A DNA stretch of 64,000 nt. It comes from CBDBEU01 sp965204565. GTDB taxonomy: Bacteria > Pseudomonadota > Alphaproteobacteria > Rhizobiales > TMED25. This document shows, piece by piece, positions 55,601 to 64,000 of the stretch. Numbering within the stretch: the stretch's first letter is position 1; each line of letters begins with the position of its first letter. The notes under the pieces are model-generated. The model worked only from the letters and a program-made list of their open reading frames with translations, ran no database searches and was not told where the DNA came from. The stretch spans positions 62,001 through 126,000 of the forward strand of contig CBDBEU010000005.1 of NCBI GenBank assembly GCA_965204565.1, given 5' to 3'. Both the position numbers and the translations under genes were made by a program.

Positions 55601-57297
55601 TCGTAGGAGCGCTCGTTGATGGCGCGAAAGCCCATGTTTTCAAGTACCGGCAAACGGTCGGAGAGCGCGATCGGCTCATTGGGGTGAAACAGTTTGAGGT
55701 GCAGATCGGGAACGCCATCGCGATCCTGGTCATGGGTCATCAGGCGCGGCGTGAGATCGATGCCGAGGCCGGCACCGCCATCCAGCGCCTTGACCTTGGC
55801 AATGTTCCTGATTACTCCTTTGGGCGGGTAGTAGTCCTGATAGGCGGGCGAGAAACTGCCTTTGTAGGCTTCAAGCAACGCAAGACCGTCTGCTGGCCCA
55901 TGGGCGGCTTCGAGCGCTAATTTGAGGCTGTCTGTACAGCCGCGCGCAATCGCGGCGACAGCGTGTTCCAGTTCACCTGTATCGACGTCGGGGATGCGGT
56001 CGCCATCGTGTCCGATGATGAAGTGCACCCGCGCTAGCGTTCCTTCCGGGTAGGCGGGATAGAAGGCGGAGATACGGCCTTCGAAGGACGTGGCGAGCTG
56101 AAGGACGCCCTGCGCGGTCGCCGCCAATGTATCGACATCGATCTGGAACAGTTCGTCGCGCGGATAGCTTTCCAGAACATTGACGAGCGCGCGGCCTGAA
56201 TGGGTCGAAGCATCGAAGCCCGTCATGGCCATCACCAGATCCATCTTGCGGCGCAGGAACGGAATGGTTCTGGCCGAGCGGGTGTAGGCAGCCGATGTAA
56301 ACAGGCCGACAATGCGCAATTCACCGCTGACATTGCCTTTTTCATCGAATTGCTTGACGCCGATATAGACCATATGGGTGCGGCGATGGACATGCGCCTT
56401 GACATTGGCCTTGGTGACAATCAGCGGCGCCGGCTGCATCAATAATTCACGCACTTCAGGCGACATGGTCACAAGTTCGGTGCCGCGGCGCAGAACGCAC
56501 GCATTCGGATCACGCAGCACGCCAAGGCCGGAGCCCTTGAGCCGAGTGAGCGCAGCTTTGGACTTGCTGCCCTCGAACTTGAACTCGCGCATGCCAAGCA
56601 GCGTGAAGTGGTCTTGGGCCAGCCATTCCATGAATTCTATGGTTTCGGACAGCCCGGCGACCGACACTGGGGGAGGAGTGGATTTGTATGCGGAAATCGC
56701 GCCTTCCAGCCGTGCGCGCATCGAGGGCCAGTCGAGAACGACGGTGCGCACATCATCAAGAATCTTGATCAGGCGCTTTTCCAGCTCGGCAACGGCGGAA
56801 TCAGCGGCAATGCGGTCGACATGGATGTGAATGAAGCTTTCGCGCACGCCATGTTCGGCGATCATGGCGCCCTTGGTCAGCACCTGCTCGAGCCGGCCTT
56901 TGGTATTGCGTGCAACCCATAAAACCGGGTGAAGCAGAAAGTGGACTTCGATGCCGCTCTCGGCGAGTACCGACTCGACCAGGAATGGCATATCGTCATT
57001 TCCGATCTCGATCAGCGTGTAGGCGCGGTTTTCATTCGCCTGCTTGATTTGCTGATTGACCACTCGGATATTGCTGCGTCCGCGCTGGCGGTTACGGGCA
57101 AATTCGAATGCGTCGGTGGCGATGTCAGCGACGTGGTCAGGTGTGAATGGCGATAAATCGGCGCAGCCGCCGTCTTCGAACAACGCGTTGGCAAAGGTGT
57201 CCAGAACACTTTCTGTCCTGCCCCGTGCGGCCAGAATCTGCGTTACCTTTTTCAGCACGCCGCGCGAGCGCGATGGTGTTTGGAGCGACATCCCCAT
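52629..57297 (-). CDS. gdhZ: NAD-specific glutamate dehydrogenase, large (~180 kDa) type
   Basis: A protein of about 1,553 residues of the large NAD-GDH family oxidises glutamate to 2-oxoglutarate and ammonia, feeding the TCA genes in this window. It has long N-terminal ACT-like regulatory regions (NDDMPFLVESVLAESGIEVH) and the catalytic core HGGLRWSDRLQDFRTEVLGL, VKNAVIVPVGAKGGFVPKHL and GVGDMSGDVFGNGMLLSKKI. A helical C-terminal domain follows. Near 52735 a single missing base changes the last ~20 codons: the open frame stops at 52636 (ADAFQTVSGERLYARSG). The restored frame would read AAVSELVDSGTLTLSKPSVA and stop at 52629. The core is untouched, so activity may persist. Confidence 0.93.
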
Positions 57298-57823
57298 CCC
57301 CCTTTTCGTCTATATTTCGTCTAGTAGTGTAGGGCGCGCCCGGGGAAGGTGCTATCTGCATCCGCCGCAATCCAGGCTGCTCAGATTGTTGCCCCAGTTT
57401 CGTGGCGGCAGCCGCCCCTAATATTCGACGCTTAACTACTTAGACAAGAATTATTTATGATGCGTGATGACCGTATGCGCGCAATATTAACCTTAGTCTA
57501 TCGTCAGGTGTATTGCCCAAATCATTGATTTAGTATGGATTTTCATCATACACTTGATTGGTGTATTTTTTCTGTCGTGAAATCGGGCCTCCCGCCGGTC
57601 AGTGAATCGGGGATGGAGGCCACGGAAATCCGGGCGCGGGGAGTGCAGGCAACCATGCCGGTTGCCAGTGATCGTATTTGGTGACACATATACTCGTGGA
57701 ACCTCTACGGTTTGGCACCAGTGCCACAAATCCGATCAACTCAGTTCGATCTTGGCGATATGATAAGTTGCATCGCGGGCAAGCAGTCACAACATTTCCC
57801 GTTCCAGGCCGCGGGTGGCACGT
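57298..57823. other. Divergent intergenic region, AT-rich, no gene
   Basis: No coding frame is convincing. The stretch 57430-57600 is much more AT-rich than its surroundings and probably holds the divergent promoters of gdhZ and the gene at 57824. An ATACAC-N7-GTGTAT repeat followed by T6 (57548-57571) could be an operator or a weak plus-strand terminator. Confidence 0.5.
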
Positions 57824-60234
57824 ATGGCTTCTGACAAGGAAGCGGAGGAAAAGCAGGGCGGAACGCCGCAGCCTGATGGCAGCGGCGCGGAAGCAGGTGC
57901 GTCCAAGCCACGGTCGATTGATGTTGCGCGGGTTCGCCATTTGTTGAAGACAACCCGTCATGGCGACACAAAGGAAGATCAACAAGGCGGGCTGTCGATC
58001 TTTAGCGCCCGTACCGGGCCTCCACCGCCGCCCAGACAAGCCTGCAAGCCCGCACCGGTGCGGGCTGGCGCCACAATTGCGCACAAACCGGTCCGGCGCG
58101 CGACGTCTCCTGCAACTTCTGGCACGGCGGCCGGACCTCAAACTGGCCCCGTCGAGGCATCCGGACCTGCGCGAGGGCCAGTACCGGCGCAACCCGGCCG
58201 CGCGCCTGCTAGGCGCTTGCCTCCTGCGGCGGTCAACGTTCCGCGCAGAAGCGGGCATGTCTCGCCCTGGTTTTCATCGCAGCCGGAAATGCAGCGGCTT
58301 ACCCAGGAAGGTTTGGCCGAACCATCTGACGAATTTGATCAATTGCCCGATGTGCCCGATGAATTTGTCCAGCCGGACGGCGGGCAGGGTGCGGAACAGT
58401 ATGTTCCACCTCCGCCTCAGCCGCCTCAACTACCCCAGGGGCCCCAAGCGCTTCAACCGCCGCCGCGGTGTCCGCATTCGTTTGATGAAATCAACCATCA
58501 GAGTTGGTTTGCGCACCAGCGAGAAGTACAGCGTATTGAATCGGGCGAGCCAGCACCACAGAACCTGGGCCGGGACGATTTGCACAATTACGACGCGCAC
58601 GAACCGCTGCATATCGAACCGGCAGAGCAACCGCTAACTGGCGCAGATCCACGATATTCGGCCAATGGTGGCATGGAGGTCGATTTTCCAGTGCCGCCGC
58701 CACGGCCTCCTTCACACCAGACAATGCGTGAGCCGGCATTCACCGCGCGATTTGATGCCGCCGACAACTCCCCAAGACTGACCAGTACCTATGGTGATTT
58801 TGATGAGGTCAGCCCGTGGTTTGCCAATCAGCCTGAATTTCAACGCATGCGGGAGGGCGAGCAGGCGGAGGCCAGCCGAAAGGGCCGCCGCCGGTTTGGT
58901 CGATGGCTGGCACTCATCGCTGTTGCGGGGCTGGGTTATTGGGTGTGGTCTTCCGAACTGGTCACATATGCCGATATTGAGGGGGGCGCCAGCCGGATCG
59001 ATCTTGAACAGATCAAAGCTGCGATCAGTCTTGATGCGTTGAAGGTGCCAGGTTCGGATGCGAGGGTGGAGCCGGACCCGGCTTCCCCGGGCGAAGCAGA
59101 ACCGGCGCGTGAACCTTCTGCGACTGCCAGCAGTGCCAACGGACAGGGCGCCGCCGCGTCGAAGAGCAAGATATCGCGGGTGTCAACGGCCCTTGGACCG
59201 GTTTTGTCACAAACCGGCGACACCACTGTTCTGGCTAGGACCAACCGCGATGCAAAGCCGGTCACCTCTGCCTTCACCGGAGCATCTGCAGCTGCCGGTA
59301 GCGCGCTTTCAGAGCCGTTTGCCAATGTGAGCGGCAATGCCGACCAGCAATAAGTATTGGCGCCAACCGGCGGGCTCAGTGTGCGGCAAGGGGCAGTCGA
59401 AACCAGCAGGACGGAGTGTGAGGCGACGCCGGCTGACGAGACGGGGACTGACGCGAATCCGTTTGAAAATTTCAGCATCGGGGGCGTAACGGCCGTCGAG
59501 CCGGCCGGTAGCGCTGCGGCAGAGACAGTGCCATCGGCAGAAGGCCCAGCCGGTTCCGTGAAGCCGAAATTTGGCACCAGTCGCATCGGGCGATGCTGAT
59601 TCCAAGATCACCGAGGCTCGCAAACAGTTCGTCAATGGCGATGTGGCCGCCGCGACCATTCTGATGCGCGATGTGCTGGATGAAAATCCCGGCTGATGTG
59701 CCGGCGCTGATGTTCTACGGCGATATTCTGGCTCATGACCGCAAGCTCGCCAAGGCAATCGAGGCCTATGACAAGGTTTTGTTGGCCGAGCCCGGCAACA
59801 GCCAGGCAATGGTCAATCGTGGCAGCGCGCTGCTTGGCACCGGCAGACGGAGTTCGGCGGTCAATGCAGCCAACGCGCCACTGGTGATTTCTGAGAAGTC
59901 GGTGCGTGCAACGGCGCTGCTCAGCAAGGCACAGGCGGAGGTGGGCGAGATGCGCGAAGCGATGACCGCGTGCGAGCGCATTGGCGTGCTCACCAACTCC
60001 AATGCGCAAATCGACTGGTACCGTGCGGCGGCGCAAAATCAGGCCGGCAATACCTTTGTTGCATTGCGGATGTTCATCTCCGCGCTCAATACCGGTGAGC
60101 AGGGATTTGTGCGCGAGAAGCAGATCGGCATGCGTAGCCGCGGGCTTTACAGCAGTGCGGTCAACGGCACGTCGAGCCAGGATTTGATCGATGCGGTGAC
60201 CAAATGCGCGGTCGCCGAGGATTGCATCCTTTAA
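57824..60234 (+). pseudogene. Pro-rich membrane protein with three PWF motifs and C-terminal TPRs, decayed
   Basis: From ATG 57824 the frame is open for 509 codons. Residues 60-145 and 190-215 are Pro-rich. SPWFSSQPEMQR (147-158), HQSWFAHQREVQR (225-237) and VSPWFANQPEFQR (329-341) are three copies of one motif. A basic patch (RKGRRRFGR) and a single helix (about 361-376, WLALIAVAGLGYWVW) suggest the N-terminus is cytoplasmic. An in-frame TAA at 59351-59353 interrupts it; the same frame continues, then shifts near 59580 and 59693 to a TPR region (ARKQFVNGDVAAATILMRDV, ALMFYGDILAHDRKLAKAIE) ending at 60234. No known family recognised for the whole. IS debris follows. Confidence 0.65.
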
Positions 60235-60235
60235 A

Positions 60236-60593
60236 ACCCACATTCCCTAGGTACCGTGACGTTTTCGCGTCTCCGACAGCCGGTAACATGTTATATTTCA
60301 GCATGTTGTGTGGGCTGTAGGGGGCGGATCACCCGCAGGGTGCAGGCGAAACGGGTGGGCACCCTGCAGACCCCTGTCTGCTGCCTGGAATCGGGTGACG
60401 AGAGCGCATTTACGGCCGCGATGCGGGTCGGCTCTTTGCCTGGGTTGTGGTTCGGGATTTGGTTTCGCCGGAGCCGGGCTATGCCACGGCACCTTTGCGC
60501 TCCCGGAACAGGAGCGGTCTCATGTTGACTGCGATCCTGGCCATGCCGATCCTGGCCCTCGCCCGGTCGATGCCGATAGTGCGGACGAAGCGG
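60236..60593. mobile_element. Composite of IS1380-type end and inverted IS5 3' end
   Basis: The stretch 60236-60293 repeats the sequence at 39258-39313 (ACGTTTTCGCGTCTC, then GACAGCCGGTAACAT). About 60340-60590 is the reverse complement of the IS5 tail and transposase C-terminus seen at 49440-49735 and 24750-24950. Together they have removed the front part of the Lon-like gene that follows. Confidence 0.75.
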
Positions 60594-61320
60594 TCGGTCA
60601 GATTAACGGCCTTTCGGTGTTGTCTCTGGGCGAGGGATCATTTGGCCGCCCGTCGCGCATTACCGCGCGCGGGTCGGGACCGGGAAGGTGAACGACATTG
60701 AACGTGAAGTTGAACTGGGCGGCCCGCTGCACACCAAGGGCGAGCTGATCCTGTCCGGATTTCTGCAGGCGCGCTATGCCCATGACGTGCCGATGTCGCT
60801 GGCCGCCAGCCTCGTTTTCGAGCAGTCCTATGGCGGTGTTGATGGAGACAGTGCATCTTCCGCCGAGCTTTATGCCCTTCTGTCAGCCTTATCTGATGTG
60901 CCGATCCGCCAGTCGATCGCGGTCACCGGCTCGGTCAATCAGCTTGGCGAGGTTCAGGCGATCGGCGGCGCCAACCATAAGATCGAAGGTTTCTTTGACA
61001 TCTGTTCTGGCCGCAGCCTGACCGGCGAGCAGGGCGTGATCATTCCGCAATCAGACACCCAGTACCTGATGCTGCGCGAAGATGTGGTTGATGCCTGCCG
61101 CAAGGGCATGTTCCGCGTCTGGGCGGTATCATCGATCGATCAAGGCATAGAGATCCTCACCGGCAAACCGGGCGGAAATCGCGATGCGGCGGGGAATTTT
61201 CCATCCGGCTCGATCAATCGTCTGGTGGAAGACCGCCTGATGGATTTTGCCTCCGCACGCAGATCGTTTGTTACCGCTTCCGGCACCGGCAACAGCGCAC
61301 AATCGGGGACTGGCGTATGA
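60594..61320 (+). pseudogene. Lon-like (S16) protease domain, 5' truncated
   Basis: The frame from about 60594 reads VGQINGLSVLSLGEGSFGRP, then GGPLHTKGELILSGFLQARY. The S16 Ser-Lys dyad is in GGVDGDSASSAELYALLSAL (Ser) and NHKIEGFFDI (Lys). This matches the C-terminal protease domain of Lon-like AAA_32 proteins (YcbZ/LonB type). The ATPase part, about 550 residues, is missing at the IS junction. GTG 60688 could start a shorter protein, but without the ATPase it would not be a normal Lon. The stop overlaps the next start (ATGA). Confidence 0.8.
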
Positions 61321-62164
61321 CCGACCAGGCGCAGTTCACCCGAATTGTCCTTGGCCTGTCGGGAGAGACCTCACCGGCCGCTTTGTCCAGCGCTGCCGAC
61401 ATGGCCCGTACATTTGGCGCTGAACTTGCTGGTCTTTACGTGGAGGACGAGACCGTACTGGCGATTGCCGATCTGCCTTTTTGCATGAAGATCACCTATG
61501 CTGACTCCACTAGGCCCTATGGACGCGGTGATGCGGAAGACGCATTTCGGACTGCGTTTGTCGCCGCCCGCCACGGACTTGAAAGCGCTGCGCGCCGTGC
61601 ACTGGTCAAGCACAGCTTTGCCCGCGAACGCGGTTCGGTCGCCACAATCCTTGAAAAGAGGGCACGGGCCCGCGACATAATCATGTTGTTTGAAGCAGAA
61701 AGAGCCATTGAGCACGCATGTGTGGTCAATACTCGTTACCTCTTGGCCGCTTTTACCTCGCAAGGCTAATTGCTCTACGTGCCCGCCGCCCGCGCCTGGC
61801 GCGGCGGGGTAACGGCAGGCCTGTTCGGCTATACACCGAGCGCGAAGTGCTTCAGGCGGCAATCCGCATTGCGGTATCGCGAAACTGGAACCTGACCGTT
61901 TTGGCTGGCGAGAACAGCGGTTGGCGAGCTTATTTGCCTGAAATTGTTGATCAACTCGGCAGCGCCGCTCCGCAAATCACCGAGCACTGGGTTTTTCAGG
62001 CAACCATTGAGGATTTGCGCCAGCTTGCTGCCATGCCGCCCGATGACCTCCTGGTTGTTGCCCTTGATTCTCACTGGTTTTCAGAGCCGGGCGCACTGTC
62101 CCGCCTCGCCTCGGGCCGCCGCGCACCGGTGCTGCTGATCGAGCCGGAACAGCACACCGCCTGA
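61317..62164 (+). pseudogene. Universal-stress-like protein, frameshifted
   Basis: It begins at ATG 61317 overlapping the Lon-like stop. MTDQAQFTRIVLGLSGETSP, DMARTFGAELAGLYVEDETV resembles a Usp-fold start. The frame closes at 61769. In other frames REVLQAAIRIAVSRNWNLTV, YLPEIVDQLGSAAPQITEHW and MPPDDLLVVALDSHWFSEPG continue to TGA at 62164, so about 280 codons were one gene with one or two indels near 61740-61850. The coupling to the Lon-like gene suggests a joint role. Family placement is by fold impression only. Confidence 0.5.
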
Positions 62165-62232
62165 GCCGAGCGCGGCTTTGCCCTTGCGCAAGCGTGCAAT
62201 CTCGCGCGAATATCCCGCTCTTGATTTCTGGG

Positions 62233-63336
62233 ATGAGAAGAATGGAACGCGATACCACCGAGTCTGCGGTCGAGGCCTTTGCACGCGGAGAGGTTGTGGT
62301 CGTTGTCGATGACGATGACCGCGAAAATGAAGGAGATTTGATCATGGCGGCCGCGCACGCGACGCCGGAGAAGGTGGCGTTTTTCATTCGCCATACCAGC
62401 GGCATCCTGTGTGCGCCGGTGACCCAGAAACAGGCGCAGAAGCTACATCTCGATCCCATGGTCTCGGCCAATGATGCTCCCCTTGGCACCGCTTTTACCG
62501 TATCGGTCGACTACCGCGTTGGCCTGACCACCGGCATTTCGGCAGAGGAGCGCTGCAACACCATACGCGCCATCGCCAATGACAATACCGGCGCTTCTGA
62601 TTTCGTGCGACCAGGCCACGTATTTCCACTGATTGCCCGTGAAGGCGGCGTTTTGATGCGCTCCGGCCATACTGAGGCTGCGGTCGACCTTGCCCGGCTT
62701 GCGGGCGCGCAGCCCGTGGGCCTGTTGGCCGAACTCGTGAATGACGACGGCACAGTCAAGCGCGGCGAGGCCGTGTACGCATTCGCGCGCGCGCATTCGC
62801 TTCTGCTTATTTCCGTTGCCGATATCATCGCCCACCGCCAAAGGCGCGAACAGCTGGTTGTGAGAATTGCCGAACTGCCGGTGAGTACCAGTGCCGGGCC
62901 GGCGCGCGGCATTGTCTATGGCACTCCCTTCGATGATCTGCACCATCTGGCGCTGGTATTTGGTTCGATCGGCGTCGGCCGCGACATTCTGGCGCGCATC
63001 CATCGCGAGGACATCATCTCCGATGTGTTCAATGGCGCTCCGGTCTTGTCCGGTGCGCTTGAGTGTGTCCGCGGGGCCGAACGCGGCATCATTGTCTATC
63101 TGCGCGAGGGCGCCACCGGTGTGCCGGCAATCGAGCATGGTGGCCAGCAAGCAGGCGACGAGCAGACCCGAAGCGAGGCTGTGAGGCGCGATGAATGGCG
63201 CGATATTGGTCTTGGTGCACAGATTTTGCGTGATCTCGGCGTCAACTCGATCCGTCTGCTCACATCGACATCCCGCCATTTCGTCGGCCTTTCGGGCTTC
63301 GGCATAGAGATTGTCGGAACTGACGCAATCGACTGA
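62233..63336 (+). CDS. ribB: 3,4-dihydroxy-2-butanone-4-phosphate synthase with degenerate cyclohydrolase II domain
   Basis: A 367-residue protein for the ribulose-5-phosphate branch of riboflavin synthesis. The N-terminal DHBP synthase domain is complete: VVVVDDDDRENEGDLIMAAA (acidic metal-binding loop), FIRHTSGILCAP, DYRVGLTTGISAEER and GHVFPLIAREGGVLMRSGHT EAAVDL. The C-terminal domain follows the GTP cyclohydrolase II fold, but the zinc-binding Cys cluster is absent (HREDIISDVFNGAPVLSGAL in its place), so it is not a cyclohydrolase. ATG 62233 is preferred; ATG 62242 is also possible. Confidence 0.9.
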   Translation: MRRMERDTTESAVEAFARGEVVVVVDDDDRENEGDLIMAAAHATPEKVAFFIRHTSGILCAPVTQKQAQKLHLDPMVSANDAPLGTAFTVSVDYRVGLTTGISAEERCNTIRAIANDNTGASDFVRPGHVFPLIAREGGVLMRSGHTEAAVDLARLAGAQPVGLLAELVNDDGTVKRGEAVYAFARAHSLLLISVADIIAHRQRREQLVVRIAELPVSTSAGPARGIVYGTPFDDLHHLALVFGSIGVGRDILARIHREDIISDVFNGAPVLSGALECVRGAERGIIVYLREGATGVPAIEHGGQQAGDEQTRSEAVRRDEWRDIGLGAQILRDLGVNSIRLLTSTSRHFVGLSGFGIEIVGTDAID

Positions 63337-63433
63337 CGACCGGAATTGTTTACCGGCAAAGCGACAATGCTAAACTCTGCCCATTGGAAGGTGCGCGCGA
63401 TTGTCGCCTGCGCCTGAAAGGCAAGGTGAGCGT

Positions 63434-64000
63434 GTGACCGATCAGTTCGATCAGCAGGATCGCCCCGGCGCGCCGGTCAATCCAGCTTCGGTCTGGCAAA
63501 ACGCCTCAAGGCGTGCGCCCCGCCGCTATAACGGCGGTGCAAACCTGGGAAAATCAAGAGGTGCCATGCCTGTTTATGGTGCACTTGATCTGGGCACCAA
63601 CAATTGCCGGCTGCTTCTCGCCCGCCCGCATGGAAGCAGTTTCAAGGTGGTTGATGCCTTTTCGCGCATCATTCGTCTGGGCGAAGGCGCCTACGAGACG
63701 CGCCGGTTGAGTGAGATGGCGATGTTGCGCACCATCGACGCACTCAGCGTGTGTAACGAAAAACTCGCCCGCCGCAATGTCAGCCGCGTGCGCCTGATCG
63801 CGACCGAAGCCTGCCGCTTTGCTGACAATGGTGAAGAATTCATCGAGCGCGCTCACCGCGAGACCGGTCTGCGCCTTGAGGTCATCAGTCGCGAGACCGA
63901 AGCGCATCTGGCGGTCGATGGCTGTTCAGCCCTGCTCGATCCCGATTGCGAAACAGCCCTGGTGTTCGATATTGGCGGCGGCAGTTCAGAACTCATGCTG
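63434..64000 (+). CDS. Ppx/GppA phosphatase family protein (runs off window)
   Basis: The first 189 codons are seen. After a ~44-residue Arg/Gln-rich N-terminal extension come YGALDLGTNNCRLLLARPHG (ASKHA phosphate 1), VSRVRLIATEACRFADNGEE, ISRETEAHLAVDGCSALLD and VFDIGGGSSELML (phosphate 2). Family members degrade polyphosphate or pppGpp; these features do not say which. GTG 63434 behind AAGGTGAGC is the likely start, with ATG 63566 as an alternative that removes the extension. Confidence 0.9.
   Translation, partial: MTDQFDQQDRPGAPVNPASVWQNASRRAPRRYNGGANLGKSRGAMPVYGALDLGTNNCRLLLARPHGSSFKVVDAFSRIIRLGEGAYETRRLSEMAMLRTIDALSVCNEKLARRNVSRVRLIATEACRFADNGEEFIERAHRETGLRLEVISRETEAHLAVDGCSALLDPDCETALVFDIGGGSSELML

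Overview
The window looks like a chromosome segment of an alphaproteobacterium, most likely Rhizobiales/Hyphomicrobiales. The main reason is the gene order zapE-mdh-sucC-sucD-sucA-sucB-lpd followed by xerC, a transaldolase-like aldolase and priA. Supporting genes are a very large NAD-type glutamate dehydrogenase, a RibB with a degenerate cyclohydrolase domain, and an Asp-rich porin. GC is high. No genus can be named from the sequence alone.

Layout. 1-6.3 kb is decayed accessory DNA: an IS5-type fragment, a broken racemase/decarboxylase/MmgE operon, a prophage tail remnant in which tape-measure and gpD sequence are fused, and a multiply frameshifted HerA-type ATPase. 6.9-18 kb is the intact TCA-cycle block, where an IS5/IS427-type element sits exactly at the CTAG of the sucB stop codon. 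18-22.8 kb carries xerC, the aldolase and priA. 22.9-25.3 kb is a mosaic of three transposase families. 25.3-45.2 kb mixes intact genes (orphan HigA antitoxin, membrane protein, Gfo/Idh/MocA oxidoreductase, periplasmic IorAB-type molybdoenzyme with triheme cytochrome c, rhodanese behind an FNR-type box, tandem cupins, MerF, RibF, PQQ sugar dehydrogenase, porin) with frameshifted genes (amidohydrolase, cytochrome b561, histidine kinase, pirin, VOC protein). 45.3-51.3 kb is a junkyard of gene and IS fragments. Its centre is a three-gene recombinase operon (two tyrosine integrases and a large serine recombinase, with start/stop overlaps) that ends on a 3' fragment of initiator tRNA-fMet. 51.3-64 kb carries an MFS transporter, NAD-glutamate dehydrogenase, a decayed Pro-rich/TPR membrane protein with a triplicated PWF motif, a truncated Lon-like protease with a stress-protein-like partner, ribB and the start of a Ppx/GppA gene.

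How the genes work together. mdh, sucCD, sucAB and lpd encode consecutive TCA steps (2-oxoglutarate to succinate, malate to oxaloacetate). Glutamate dehydrogenase feeds 2-oxoglutarate into them. IorAB and the cytochrome c probably form a periplasmic oxidation chain. RibB and RibF are the two ends of flavin synthesis.

The overall signature is genome decay. Housekeeping genes are open over their full length, while accessory genes carry frameshifts, in-frame stops or IS truncations. The most unusual candidate system is the mixed tyrosine/serine recombinase trio at 46-49 kb. Second is the triplicated PWF-motif membrane protein at 57.8-60.2 kb next to a Lon-like protease. All assignments come from reading translations and motifs by eye; no database search was run.
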